DNA of 64,000 nucleotides from Azonexus sp. (GTDB lineage Bacteria > Pseudomonadota > Gammaproteobacteria > Burkholderiales > Rhodocyclaceae), in the NCBI GenBank assembly GCA_031274715.1, contig JAISPT010000079.1:1-64000 (forward strand), written 5' to 3'. Below the pieces are notes generated by a model. The model saw nothing but the letters and a program-made list of their open reading frames with translations, was not told where the DNA came from and ran no database searches. The position numbers and the translations under genes were made by a program. This document shows positions 1-8,134 of the stretch, one piece after another. Every line of letters starts with the position of its first letter. Position 1 is the first letter of the stretch.

Positions 1-741
1 GCGTACCCAGGTTTCGGCCGAAATCAGCGCCACTGCCGGCTTGCAATCCGGCTCCGGCTGGCCGGAAACATAGCCGACCGGCTTGTGCAGCAGGATCGTC
101 ACCTGTTTGGCCTGATCCCGCTCGGCTTCCCTGGCGATGGTGATGACCGCCGTCGGGTCGATGCGCGAGCCGAGTTCGGCGACCTGCACGCCATCGACGA
201 AAACCCAGCCGCGCTCGATCCATAAATCGGCCTCGCGCCGCGAACACAGGCCGCGCTCGGACATCACCTTGGACAAACGCACGCCGCTCGGCGCCGTGGC
301 CGGATCGCGTGGCGCCACTGCCGGCACGGTGCTTTCCGGCCGTAGCGGCTTGGCATCGCGGGCCTTGCCGCCACGCGACTGCGCATGAATACGCTTTAGG
401 CCATCCGTCCCCGACTCCGCTGCCACGGGCTTGGCGATCATGGGTTTGGCAGTACCTTTGGCCGCCGTTTTGCGAACCGGTGCCGCCTTCTTCAGCGGAC
501 TCAGCGTCCCGGTCGGCCGCGGCCGGACGACCGGCGCGGTGGGCACGGCCTCGGCCGGTGCAGGCGGTATGCTCGTACCGGCCGTCGCAATCGGCGGCCG
601 CGGGGGTCGTCCAGCGGACTTGGCCGACTTGGCAGACTCGTCAGCCTTGTCTGCCGCTGGTGCCGGCTGGCGCCACTTCGCCCAAGGATCCTCGGCCGCC
701 GCGACGGGCGACGGCCGGCCCTTCTTGTCGTCGCCGCTCAT
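1..741 (-). CDS. 23S rRNA pseudouridine synthase, RluB/RluF type (3' part missing)
   Basis: The gene runs off the left edge; 247 codons are visible. Residues 1 to about 150 are a low-complexity Ala/Pro/Lys-rich extension. An S4 RNA-binding domain follows from about residue 154 (VRLSKVMSERGLCSRREADL), then the linker and LLHKPVGYVSGQ that open the RsuA/RluB/RluE/RluF catalytic fold. These enzymes isomerise a uridine in 23S rRNA. The catalytic Asp lies outside the window, so the exact target (RluB or RluF site) cannot be told. The ATG at 741 overlaps the stop of the upstream FKBP gene as ATGA, indicating one transcript. The basic extension is usual for betaproteobacterial members but long. Confidence 0.8.
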   Translation of the reverse strand, partial: MSGDDKKGRPSPVAAAEDPWAKWRQPAPAADKADESAKSAKSAGRPPRPPIATAGTSIPPAPAEAVPTAPVVRPRPTGTLSPLKKAAPVRKTAAKGTAKPMIAKPVAAESGTDGLKRIHAQSRGGKARDAKPLRPESTVPAVAPRDPATAPSGVRLSKVMSERGLCSRREADLWIERGWVFVDGVQVAELGSRIDPTAVITIAREAERDQAKQVTILLHKPVGYVSGQPEPDCKPAVALISAETWVR

Positions 742-1082
742 TGGATGGCGAGCAGCTCCACGTCGAACACCAGCGTCGCGTTCGGCGGGATCACGCCGCC
801 GGCGCCACGGGCGCCATAGCCGAGCTGCGGCGGGATGGTCAGCTTACGCGCGCCGCCGATCTTCATGCCCTGCACGCCCTCGTCCCAACCGGCGATAACG
901 CGGCGCCCGCCGAGCGGAAAATCGAAGGGATCGTTGCGGTCCTTGCTCGAATCGAACTTGTTGCCGTTGGTCAGCCAGCCGGTGTAATGGACGACGACGT
1001 GATCACCGGCCTTGGCCTCGGCGCCTTCGCCGACGACGGTATCTTCGTAGATGAGGCCGGAGGCCGTAGTGATTTCAGCCAT
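738..1082 (-). CDS. FKBP-type peptidyl-prolyl cis-trans isomerase
   Basis: A 114-residue single-domain FKBP, which catalyses cis-trans isomerisation of prolyl bonds. The sequence begins MAEITTASGLIYEDTVVGEG and carries the family core: VVHYTGWLTNG, the FDSS segment, FPLGGRRVIAGWDEGVQGM, LTIPPQLGYG and a C-terminal FDVELL strand. There is no signal peptide, so it is probably cytoplasmic. An upstream in-frame ATG at 1094 exists, but the start at 1082 fits the family and has GGAG about ten bases before it. The stop overlaps the start of the pseudouridine synthase gene (ATGA). It is transcribed divergently from rplU. Confidence 0.9.
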   Translation of the reverse strand: MAEITTASGLIYEDTVVGEGAEAKAGDHVVVHYTGWLTNGNKFDSSKDRNDPFDFPLGGRRVIAGWDEGVQGMKIGGARKLTIPPQLGYGARGAGGVIPPNATLVFDVELLAIQ

Positions 1083-1181
1083 GAGAAGCTCCACGCTATA
1101 GCCTTCCCGCCCCGGCGGTGGGTTCGCGGGAAAAGCGTTGTTAGAAATCGGCCGAGTTTATCACAGGGCTGCGACAAGGCT

Positions 1182-1209
1182 TTGACTTCGCGAAACTTTT
1201 CCGTATAAT
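1182..1209 (+). promoter_or_regulatory. sigma70 promoter of rplU-rpmA
   Basis: A -35 TTGACT (1182-1187) and a perfect -10 TATAAT (1204-1209) are separated by 16 bp. The predicted start is near 1216, about 40 bases before the rplU ATG. A strong constitutive promoter is expected for ribosomal protein genes. Confidence 0.85.
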
Positions 1210-1256
1210 GCGCGGTTCTTCGTAGTACCCTTTGGTTTATTTTCGGAGTCCAACCC

Positions 1257-1568
1257 ATGTATGCGGTCATAAAAACCGGCGGCAAGCAGTATCGCGTTTC
1301 CGCCGGCCAAAAACTCAAAGTAGAACAGATACCGGCAGAAGTTGGCGCAGAAGTCACGCTCGATCAAGTCCTCATGGTAGGCGAAGGCGAGTCGGTGAAG
1401 GTCGGCGCCCCCCTCGTCGCTGGCGCCACCGTCAAGTGCACCGTGGTTTCCCACGGCCGCCACGACAAAATCAAGATTTTCAAGATGCGCCGCCGCAAGC
1501 ACTACCAGAAGCGCCAGGGCCATCGCCAGAACTACACCGAACTGCGCATCGACACGATCGCGGCCTGA
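1257..1568 (+). CDS. rplU: 50S ribosomal protein L21
   Basis: The 103-residue product matches bacterial L21: it opens MYAVIKTGGKQYRVSAGQKL and ends with the conserved basic stretch KMRRRKHYQKRQGHRQNYTE. L21 binds 23S rRNA in the large subunit. GGAG lies about ten bases before the ATG and a consensus promoter 50 bases upstream. rpmA follows after 21 bp, the standard L21-L27 pair. Confidence 0.98.
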   Translation: MYAVIKTGGKQYRVSAGQKLKVEQIPAEVGAEVTLDQVLMVGEGESVKVGAPLVAGATVKCTVVSHGRHDKIKIFKMRRRKHYQKRQGHRQNYTELRIDTIAA

Positions 1569-1589
1569 GTTCAGAGAAGGAGCTAGCAA

Positions 1590-1853
1590 ATGGCACACAA
1601 AAAGGCAGGCGGCAGTTCACGTAACGGCCGCGACTCACAGGCACAACGACTTGGCGTCAAGCGCTACGGCGGCCAGTTCGTCCTCGCCGGCAACATCATC
1701 GTTCGCCAGCGCGGTACTGAATTCCACCCCGGCGAGAACGTCGGTTGCGGCAAGGACCACACCCTGTTCGCGCTGAAGGACGGCATCGTCCAATTCGCCA
1801 TCAAGGGCGAGAAGAAGCGCCGCACGGTTACCATCACCCCGGCCGCCGAGTAA
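1590..1853 (+). CDS. rpmA: 50S ribosomal protein L27
   Basis: The 87-residue L27 starts MAHKKAGGSSRNGRDSQAQR, with the basic N-terminal arm that reaches the peptidyl-transferase centre, and continues LGVKRYGGQ and RQRGTEFHPGENVGCGKDHTLFA. There is no cleavable N-terminal extension of the Firmicutes type. AGAAGGAG precedes the ATG. A strong hairpin terminator follows about 17 bases after the stop, closing the rplU-rpmA transcript before obgE. Confidence 0.98.
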   Translation: MAHKKAGGSSRNGRDSQAQRLGVKRYGGQFVLAGNIIVRQRGTEFHPGENVGCGKDHTLFALKDGIVQFAIKGEKKRRTVTITPAAE

Positions 1854-1870
1854 ATCGGCCCCGCGGAAGC

Positions 1871-1901
1871 AAAAGCCCTATCCGCCGGATAGGGCTTTTT
1901 A
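1871..1901 (+). terminator. Rho-independent terminator after rpmA
   Basis: A perfect 13-bp stem (1871-1883 with 1887-1899) with a GCC loop runs into a T run. Because the stem begins with AAAA it could work on both strands, but only rpmA reads into it. Confidence 0.9.
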
Positions 1902-1951
1902 GTTTGTAGCGCCGCAATCGACGCCATCAACGGAAAGCAGACGGAACAGAT

Positions 1952-3034
1952 ATGAAGTTCATCGACGAAGCCAAGATTTACGTGAAGGCCGGCGACGGCG
2001 GCAATGGCGCGGCGACGTTCCGGCGCGAAAAATACATTCCGATGGGCGGCCCCAACGGCGGCGACGGCGGACGCGGCGGCAGCATCCTCGCCGTCGCCGA
2101 CCGTAACATCAACACCCTGGTCGATTACCGCTACACCCGTAAGTTCATCGGTAAACGCGGCGAAAACGGCGGCGGTGCAGATCAATACGGCGCCGGCGGC
2201 GACGACATCGTGTTGCGCATGCCGGTCGGCACGGTGATCTATAACCAAGCCACCGACGAGATCATGGCTGACCTCGCCGTCGATGGCCAGAAAGTGCAGC
2301 TCGCCAAGGGCGGCAAGGGCGGCCTCGGCAACCTGCATTTCAAGTCCTCGACCAACCGCGCGCCGCGCCAGAAAACTAACGGTGAGCAGGGCGAGGAATT
2401 CGAGTTGCGCCTGGAATTGCGCGTGCTCGCCGATGTCGGCCTGCTCGGCCTGCCCAACGCCGGCAAGAGCACGCTGATTCGCGCTATTTCGTCGGCCCGG
2501 CCGAAGGTCGCCGACTATCCCTTCACCACGCTGCACCCGAATCTTGGCGTCGTCCGCGTTGACGACGAGAAGAGCTTCGTCGTCGCTGACGTACCCGGCC
2601 TGATCGAAGGCGCCGCCGACGGCGCCGGCCTCGGCATCCGCTTCCTCAAGCATTTGCAGCGCACGCGCATCCTGCTGCACTTGGTCGACATCGCACCGCT
2701 CGACCCGGAAGCCAATCCGGTCCGCGATGCCAAGGCCATCGTCGGTGAACTGCTCAAACACGACCCGGCCCTGGCCGACAAGCCGCGCTGGCTGGTGCTC
2801 AACAAGCTCGACCTGATCCCGGAAGAAGAACGCGAGAAAACCATCGCCGATTTCCTCAAGGCTTACAAAAAAGCGACCAAATACGATGGCCCGGTCTTTC
2901 CCATCACCGCCATCAGCGGCGAAGGCACCCGGCCATTGATCTACGCCCTGCACGAAGCCCTTGAACAAATGGCCCGCCCCGAGCTTGATGACAGCGATGC
3001 TGACGCAGGCGACGACGGGGAGCCGGAAGCATGA
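1952..3034 (+). CDS. obgE: GTPase ObgE/CgtA
   Basis: The 360-residue Obg GTPase acts in late 50S subunit assembly and stress signalling. Residues 1-158 form the glycine-rich Obg fold (GDGGNGAATFRREKYIPMGG, then repeated GGDGG-type turns). The G domain follows with G1 GLPNAGKST, the TTLHPNLG switch, G3 DVPGLIEGA and G4 NKLD. The last 15 or so residues are an acidic tail (DDSDADAGDDGEPEA) typical of proteobacterial Obg. Its stop overlaps the proB start (ATGA), so the two are translationally coupled. Confidence 0.97.
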   Translation: MKFIDEAKIYVKAGDGGNGAATFRREKYIPMGGPNGGDGGRGGSILAVADRNINTLVDYRYTRKFIGKRGENGGGADQYGAGGDDIVLRMPVGTVIYNQATDEIMADLAVDGQKVQLAKGGKGGLGNLHFKSSTNRAPRQKTNGEQGEEFELRLELRVLADVGLLGLPNAGKSTLIRAISSARPKVADYPFTTLHPNLGVVRVDDEKSFVVADVPGLIEGAADGAGLGIRFLKHLQRTRILLHLVDIAPLDPEANPVRDAKAIVGELLKHDPALADKPRWLVLNKLDLIPEEEREKTIADFLKAYKKATKYDGPVFPITAISGEGTRPLIYALHEALEQMARPELDDSDADAGDDGEPEA

Positions 3035-4152
3035 GCAAAACCCGTCTCGCCAGCGCCAAGCGCCTGGTCGTCAAGGTCGGCTCGGCCCTCGTCACCAACA
3101 ACGGCGCTGGCCTCGACCTGCAAGCCATCGACGACTGGGCCCGGCAGATTCACACCATCCGCCAGCAGGGCAAGGAAGTTGTGCTCGTCTCCTCGGGCGC
3201 CATCGCCTGCGGTATGCAACGCCTGGGCTGGAGTAAGCGGCCGCAATCGGTACACGAACTGCAAGCCGCTGCCGCCGTCGGCCAGATGGGCTTGGTCCAG
3301 GTTTACGAGGGCGCCTTCGCGAAATATGGCCTGCACACCGCGCAAATCCTACTCACCCACGACGACCTGGCCGACCGTAAGCGCTACCTGAACGCCCGCT
3401 CGACGCTGATTACCCTGCTCGAACTCGGTGTCGTGCCGATCATCAACGAGAACGACACCGTCGTCACCGACGAGATCAAGTTCGGCGACAACGACACCCT
3501 CGGCGCCCTGGTCGCCAACCTGATCGAAGCCGAGGCGCTGATCATCCTGACCGACCAGAGCGGCCTGTTCACCGCCGATCCGCGCAAGGACCCGAATGCC
3601 ACACTGATCGCCGAAGCCACGGCCGGTGATGACCGTCTCGAAGCCATGGCCGGCGGCGCCGGCACCGGCATCGGCAAGGGCGGCATGATCACCAAGGTTT
3701 TCGCCGCCAAGCGCGCTGCCCGTAGCGGCGCCCACACCGCCATTGCCAGCGGCCGCGAGCGCGACCCCATCGTTCGCCTAGCCAGCGGCGAAGCTGTCGG
3801 CACCCTGCTCGTCTCGCAGACGCCGCCCCTGGCGGCGCGCAAACAATGGCTGGCCGATCACCTGCAACTGGCCGGCCGCCTGCTACTCGACACAGGCGCC
3901 GTCAATGCCCTGCAATCCGGCAAAAGCCTGCTGCCGATCGGCGTCACCGCCGCCGAAGGCGAATTCGAGCGCGGCGCCGCCGTCGCCTGCATCGCCCCGG
4001 ACGGCCACGAAATCGCCCGTGGCCTCTGCAACTACGGCAGCGGCGAAGCCCGCCGCATCGCCGGCAAATCGACCGCCCAAATCGCAGCCATTCTCGGCTA
4101 CGTCGACGAGGCCGAGATCATCCATCGCGACAATCTGGTCCTGCACGGCTGA
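3031..4152 (+). CDS. proB: Glutamate 5-kinase
   Basis: The 373-residue ATP:glutamate 5-phosphotransferase makes glutamyl-5-phosphate, the first step of proline synthesis. An amino-acid kinase domain fills residues 1 to about 260 (KRLVVKVGSALVT, VSSGAIACG, INENDTVVTDE, GDNDTLGALVA, GTGIGKGGMITK). A C-terminal PUA domain covers about 280-365, as in E. coli ProB. The start overlaps the obgE stop. proA is not adjacent. Downstream is a palindrome-rich spacer and the convergent porin terminator. Confidence 0.97.
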   Translation: MSKTRLASAKRLVVKVGSALVTNNGAGLDLQAIDDWARQIHTIRQQGKEVVLVSSGAIACGMQRLGWSKRPQSVHELQAAAAVGQMGLVQVYEGAFAKYGLHTAQILLTHDDLADRKRYLNARSTLITLLELGVVPIINENDTVVTDEIKFGDNDTLGALVANLIEAEALIILTDQSGLFTADPRKDPNATLIAEATAGDDRLEAMAGGAGTGIGKGGMITKVFAAKRAARSGAHTAIASGRERDPIVRLASGEAVGTLLVSQTPPLAARKQWLADHLQLAGRLLLDTGAVNALQSGKSLLPIGVTAAEGEFERGAAVACIAPDGHEIARGLCNYGSGEARRIAGKSTAQIAAILGYVDEAEIIHRDNLVLHG

Positions 4153-4158
4153 CTGACG

Positions 4159-4289
4159 CCGCTATCTCTTGTTGCAGGAGCCGCGCGGATTCGCCCGGCT
4201 TTCATTCGCATCATTCTGCGCGCAGTCGCAGAATCCAAGCCGCTTCCGGATTCCGCGCTCCACGCGGAACGACTTGAGATAACAGCGGA
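4159..4289. repeat. Nested inverted repeats, REP-like spacer element
   Basis: The spacer between proB and the porin holds several nested palindromes. The outer arms are CCGCTATCTC (4159-4168) and GAGATAACAGCGG (4276-4288, with a three-base bulge). An 8-bp hairpin ATTCTGCG/CGCAGAAT occupies 4213-4234 and a 7-bp hairpin TTCCGCG/CGCGGAA about 4251-4269. No T run follows and no coding frame stands out. It could end proB transcription or be a small mobile palindromic element; no second copy was seen in this window. Confidence 0.5.
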
Positions 4290-4297
4290 CCGAATAT

Positions 4298-4330
4298 AAA
4301 AAAAACGACCACCCGAAGGTGGCCGTTTCT
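4298..4330 (-). terminator. Rho-independent terminator of the porin gene
   Basis: Read on the minus strand, an 11-bp stem (4318-4328 with 4303-4313, one G-U pair) closes a UUCG tetraloop and is followed by seven or more T. It begins 28 bases after the porin stop. On the plus strand the G-U pair becomes an A-C mismatch, so the minus strand is the functional one. Confidence 0.85.
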
Positions 4331-4356
4331 CAGGCATCTAAACCAGCGAGGCTGGA

Positions 4357-5472
4357 TTAGAAGCTGTGGCGCATGCCAACCATGAAACCGCTGTACTTGG
4401 CGTTGTCATCCGGGTAGGCGCCGTTGGCAACCGAGTTGTTGTAGAAGTTGAAGTTGCCTTCCTTGCCGTTCGTCAGCTGGCTGTAACGGGCTTGCAGCAT
4501 GGTGCGCTTGGAGAGCGCGTACTGGTAGCCCAAGGTCCAGATCTTGGCCTTGTCCCTCAGGTTGTCAGCATTGGAGACGCTGGTTCTGCTGGACTGGCCA
4601 TACTGCAAACCAATGGTGTTGGCGCCGAAGGTATGGGCAGCGCCGAGGGACCAGGCGCCACGCTTGATGGCACCATCACCGCCGAAGAGAGCCGCTGCTT
4701 TCTTGACCTTGGTGTCGTCGTACAGGGCCGAGAACTTGGTGCCAAACGGTGCCGTATAAACGGCGGCCAGACGCCAGACGCGGGCATCGAGACCTTGACC
4801 AGAAATGATGAAGCCATCGTTGGTCACGTTGTCCTTGGTCTGGTGATAGCCGAGACCGACGAACAAGGGGCCATTGTCGTACTTGCCGGCGATCTGCCAG
4901 GCACGCTCGTCCACGCGATCATTGCCGTTCGTCTTATTCTCGCCATTGACCCAAGCGGCCGTGACGCTGAAACCGCCGCCGAAGGTCGGCGAAATGTAGG
5001 CAACGGCATTGTTGGCGCGGTCGTCGGCGCCGGTTTTGATGCCGGCGATGACACCGGTCACGGAATTGACGGTACCGATGCCGGCATCGCCCGGCAGGAT
5101 GTCAACCTTGACGCCCATTTCGCGCAGCGGGTGGGTCAGACGGCCCGCAGCCACGGTACCGAAACCGCCGGCCAGACCAGCGTAGGTGTCACGACCTCTG
5201 CCAAAGCCACCTTCATCAGCGCTAACGGCGGTTTCAAACTGGAACACGGCCGTGAGACCATTGCCCAGCGCCTCGGCGCCCTTGAAACCGATATAGGACG
5301 AGTTGCTGTCCAGACGGCCGACGGTCCTCTGGTTGTCCCCGTTATTGGCGCTGGAGCTCTTGACCCAAGCCTGGCCGACGTCGGCAACGCCATAGATGGT
5401 GACATTGGACTGGGCGAAGGCGGCGGTGGAAGCCAGGCCGGCAACAGCCAGAGCGATAATCTTCTTTTGCAT
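4357..5472 (-). CDS. Outer-membrane porin, Gram-negative general porin family
   Basis: The 371-residue precursor has a 20-residue signal peptide (MQKKIIALAVAGLASTAAFA, cleaved before QSN). The mature part begins VTIYGVADVGQAWV, typical of trimeric 16-strand porins of betaproteobacteria. RLDSNSSYIGFKGAEALGNG, the loop region GGFGRGRDTYAGL and GRLTHPLREM follow, and it ends in Phe as needed for BAM recognition. It lets small hydrophilic solutes cross the outer membrane; the specificity cannot be read from sequence. AAGGAG precedes the ATG and a good terminator follows. It stands alone downstream of the trp operon. Confidence 0.93.
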   Translation of the reverse strand: MQKKIIALAVAGLASTAAFAQSNVTIYGVADVGQAWVKSSSANNGDNQRTVGRLDSNSSYIGFKGAEALGNGLTAVFQFETAVSADEGGFGRGRDTYAGLAGGFGTVAAGRLTHPLREMGVKVDILPGDAGIGTVNSVTGVIAGIKTGADDRANNAVAYISPTFGGGFSVTAAWVNGENKTNGNDRVDERAWQIAGKYDNGPLFVGLGYHQTKDNVTNDGFIISGQGLDARVWRLAAVYTAPFGTKFSALYDDTKVKKAAALFGGDGAIKRGAWSLGAAHTFGANTIGLQYGQSSRTSVSNADNLRDKAKIWTLGYQYALSKRTMLQARYSQLTNGKEGNFNFYNNSVANGAYPDDNAKYSGFMVGMRHSF

Positions 5473-5620
5473 CAGAAAATCTCCTTAGTGGTTAGTTTTT
5501 AACCGGTCTGTTCAACCGATCAAGCTTTACCTCTCGGATCGAAAGGTTGGCGCCAATTTTCCGGCCTCCTGACGCCAGGGACAAGCTTTACCGCTCGCGG
5601 AGGAGCATTCATCGGGGAAG
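5473..5620 (-). promoter_or_regulatory. Porin upstream region with a duplicated motif
   Basis: On the minus strand the motif GGTAAAGCTTG occurs twice, about 60 bp apart (plus-strand CAAGCTTTACC near 5521-5532 and 5582-5593). Downstream of the nearer copy, TTGATC and TAAAAA at 16-bp spacing are possible -35 and -10 boxes. The two copies may bind a regulator of porin expression. 5621-5730 shows nothing further. Confidence 0.35.
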
Positions 5621-5730
5621 TTGTTGCGCTGGCACAACAGAGGCGAGGTGATTTTCCTATCCCTCGTTACTCCCGTGTGCTTTCCCATACCTCTTCATTC
5701 CCACGCGCTTGGCGGGGCAGGTGATGGATT

Positions 5731-6519
5731 TCAGGCAAACAAGCGGGCGAGTTCCTGGCCTGGGTCGGCGGCGCGCATGAAGGCTTCACCGACGAGAAAG
5801 GTGCCGACCCGATGGCGGCGCATCAGAGCGACGTCGGCCGGTGTCAGGATGCCGCTTTCGGTGACGACGATGCGCTCGGCCGGAATGCGCTCGAGCAAAC
5901 CGAGCGTGGTATCGAGGCTGACTTCAAAACTGCGCAGGTTGCGGTTGTTGATGCCGAGCAGCGGCGTCTTCAGTTGCAGGGCGGTGGTGAGTTCGTCGCC
6001 GTCATGCACTTCGACCAGCACGGCCATGCCGTAGCCGTGGGCGACGGCTTCGAGTTCGCGCATCTCGGCCGGGCCGAGGGCGGCGGCGATGAGCAGGATG
6101 GCGTCGGCACCCATGGCCCGTGCTTCGGCAACCTGATAACGACCGACGATGAAATCCTTGCGCAGTACCGGCAGCACGCAGGCGGCACGGGCGGCCCGCA
6201 GGTATTCCGGAGCACCCTGGAAGTAGTCGCGATCGGTGAGCACGGAGAGGCAGGCGGCGCCGTGCTCGGCGTAACTACAGGCGATGTCGGCGGGGTGGAA
6301 GTCGGGGCGGATGATGCCTTTCGACGGACTGGCCTTCTTGATCTCGGCGATTACCGCCGGCTGGCCGGCGGCCAGTTTGGCGCGGATGGCGCCGACGAAA
6401 TCGCGCGGGGCCGGCTGCACGGCGGCTTCTGCCTCGACCACGGCCAGCGGCTTGGCGGCAAGTGCGGCGGCGATTTCCCGCCGCTTGGTGGCGATGATTT
6501 TGGCCAGGATGTCGTTCAT
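5731..6519 (-). CDS. trpC: Indole-3-glycerol-phosphate synthase
   Basis: The 262-residue TIM-barrel enzyme converts CdRP to indole-3-glycerol phosphate. Key segments are VIAEIKKASPSKGII, with the catalytic Lys pair, SYAEHGAACLSVLTD, VLRKDFIVG, LLGINNRNLRSFEVSL and VVTESGI. The start at 6519 (MNDILAKIIATKRREI) overlaps the trpD stop as ATGA; a longer frame exists but lies inside trpD. It is the last gene of the trpEGDC run. No clear terminator was seen after it. Confidence 0.97.
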   Translation of the reverse strand: MNDILAKIIATKRREIAAALAAKPLAVVEAEAAVQPAPRDFVGAIRAKLAAGQPAVIAEIKKASPSKGIIRPDFHPADIACSYAEHGAACLSVLTDRDYFQGAPEYLRAARAACVLPVLRKDFIVGRYQVAEARAMGADAILLIAAALGPAEMRELEAVAHGYGMAVLVEVHDGDELTTALQLKTPLLGINNRNLRSFEVSLDTTLGLLERIPAERIVVTESGILTPADVALMRRHRVGTFLVGEAFMRAADPGQELARLFA

Positions 6520-7544
6520 TGTGCCCCCAGACGCTGCGTGCATTGCACGAACTGGTCGAGCTTGGCACGAGCGGCACCGCTGGCGATGGCCTCATGGGCC
6601 CGGACGATGCCGGCGCCGATGCTGTCGGCGAGGTTGGCGACGTAGAGCGCCGCACCGGCATTCAGGCAAACCACCTCGCGGGCAGCCCCCGGCCGGTTGT
6701 CGAGGGCGCCAAGCAGCATGGCCTTGGATTCTTCGGCACTGCCAACGCGCAGGTTGCGCAGCGACAGCATTTGCAAACCGTAATCCTCGGGGTGCACTTC
6801 GTATTCGTGCACCTCGCCGTTTTTCAATTCGCCGACCAGAGTCGCCGCACCCAGCGAGATTTCGTCGAGATTGTCTTTGCCGTGCACCACCAGCACGCGC
6901 TCGGCACCAAGGCGCTGCATGACGCGCACCTGGATACCGACCAGATCGGGATGGAAAACGCCCATCAGCGTGTTCGGCGCCCCGGCCGGATTGGTCAACG
7001 GGCCGAGGATGTTGAAGATGGTGCGCACGCCCATTTCACGGCGCACCGGGGCGACGTGCTTCATCGCCGCATGGTGGTTGGGCGCGAACATGAAGCCGAT
7101 GCCAGTTTCCTCGATGCAGGCAACAACCCGTTCCGGCGTCAGGTTGATGTTGGCACCGAGCGCTTCGAGCACGTCGGCGCTACCGGAACTGGAGGAAACG
7201 CTGCGCCCACCGTGCTTGGCCACCTTGGCCCCGGCGGCGGCAGCAACGAAGATCGCGGTGGTCGAGATATTGAAACTATGGGCAGCATCGCCGCCAGTGC
7301 CGACGATATCGACGAAATGCCTGTCGTAGGGCACCTTGACCGGCGTCGACAGCTCGCGCATGACGCTGGCCGCGGCAGCGATCTCGCCGACGGTTTCTTT
7401 CTTGACGCGCAGGCCAATGAGGATGGCGGAGATCATCACCGGCGAGACCTGGCCGCTCATGACTTGGCGCATCAGCGACACCATCTCGTCGTGGAAAATT
7501 TCGCGGTGCTCGATGACGCGTTGCAGGGCAGCTTGCGGCGTCAT
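6516..7544 (-). CDS. trpD: Anthranilate phosphoribosyltransferase
   Basis: The 342-residue class III phosphoribosyltransferase joins PRPP to anthranilate. The glycine-rich PRPP loop is VGTGGDAAHSFNIST, followed by AKHGGRSVSSSSGSADVLEALG and the anthranilate-binding NHHAAMKHVAPVRREMGVRTIFNILGPL segment. An N-terminal helical domain (MTPQAALQRVIEHREIFHDE) precedes the core. It overlaps trpG upstream and trpC downstream by four bases each, so the three are translationally coupled. Confidence 0.97.
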   Translation of the reverse strand: MTPQAALQRVIEHREIFHDEMVSLMRQVMSGQVSPVMISAILIGLRVKKETVGEIAAAASVMRELSTPVKVPYDRHFVDIVGTGGDAAHSFNISTTAIFVAAAAGAKVAKHGGRSVSSSSGSADVLEALGANINLTPERVVACIEETGIGFMFAPNHHAAMKHVAPVRREMGVRTIFNILGPLTNPAGAPNTLMGVFHPDLVGIQVRVMQRLGAERVLVVHGKDNLDEISLGAATLVGELKNGEVHEYEVHPEDYGLQMLSLRNLRVGSAEESKAMLLGALDNRPGAAREVVCLNAGAALYVANLADSIGAGIVRAHEAIASGAARAKLDQFVQCTQRLGAQ

Positions 7545-8113
7545 GGGCGGTGTTCCTCAAGGAAGTTCTTGAGCAGGTCGTGGCCGCGCTCGGTCAGAAT
7601 AGATTCGGGATGGAACTGGACGCCCTCGACGGCCAGCGTCTTGTGGCGCACGCCCATGATCTCGCCGTCGGCGGTCCAGGCGGTAACGTCGAGGCAGTCC
7701 GGCAGGCTGGCGCGCTCAATGGCCAGCGAGTGGTAGCGGGTGCAGGTCAGCGGATTGGGCAAGCCCCGGAAAACGCCGACCTTCTTGTGCTCGACCGGCG
7801 ACACCTTGCCGTGCATCAGCTGTTGCGCATGGACGATGCGGCCGCCGAAAGCCTCGCCGATGGCCTGGTGACCGAGACAAACGCCGAGCAGCGGAATCTT
7901 GCCGGCGAATTCGCGGATCGCCGCCAGCGAAATGCCGGCCTGCGCCGGCGTGCAGGGGCCGGGCGAGATGACCAAGTAGCGCGGCTGCAGGCGGGCGATC
8001 TCGGCGAGTGTGATGGCATCGTTGCGGAAGACCCGGACCTCCTGCCCGAGTTCGCCGAAATACTGAACGATGTTGTAGGTGAAGCTATCGTAGTTGTCGA
8101 TCATCAGCAGCAT
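7541..8113 (-). CDS. trpG: Anthranilate synthase component II (glutamine amidotransferase)
   Basis: The 190-residue class I glutamine amidotransferase supplies ammonia to TrpE. Visible are MLLMIDNYDSFTYNIVQYF at the start, the nucleophile segment LLGVCLGHQAIGEAFGG with the catalytic Cys, and GVQFHPESILTE with the His-Glu pair. The S(P)GP motif (SPGPCTPAQAG) is intact. It begins 21 bp after trpE and overlaps trpD. Such proteins often also serve as PabA; no dedicated pabA was found here. Confidence 0.97.
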   Translation of the reverse strand: MLLMIDNYDSFTYNIVQYFGELGQEVRVFRNDAITLAEIARLQPRYLVISPGPCTPAQAGISLAAIREFAGKIPLLGVCLGHQAIGEAFGGRIVHAQQLMHGKVSPVEHKKVGVFRGLPNPLTCTRYHSLAIERASLPDCLDVTAWTADGEIMGVRHKTLAVEGVQFHPESILTERGHDLLKNFLEEHRP

Positions 8114-8134
8114 GTTCTGGGCGTCCTTTTGATC

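Noticed and set aside
309..1208. 300-codon plus-strand frame over the pseudouridine synthase and FKBP genes
   Set aside because: Antisense to two well-recognised genes, of low complexity and without any family feature.
4357..5502. 378-codon plus-strand frame opposite the porin
   Set aside because: Antisense shadow; the minus strand has a signal peptide, porin motifs, terminal Phe, a ribosome site and a terminator.
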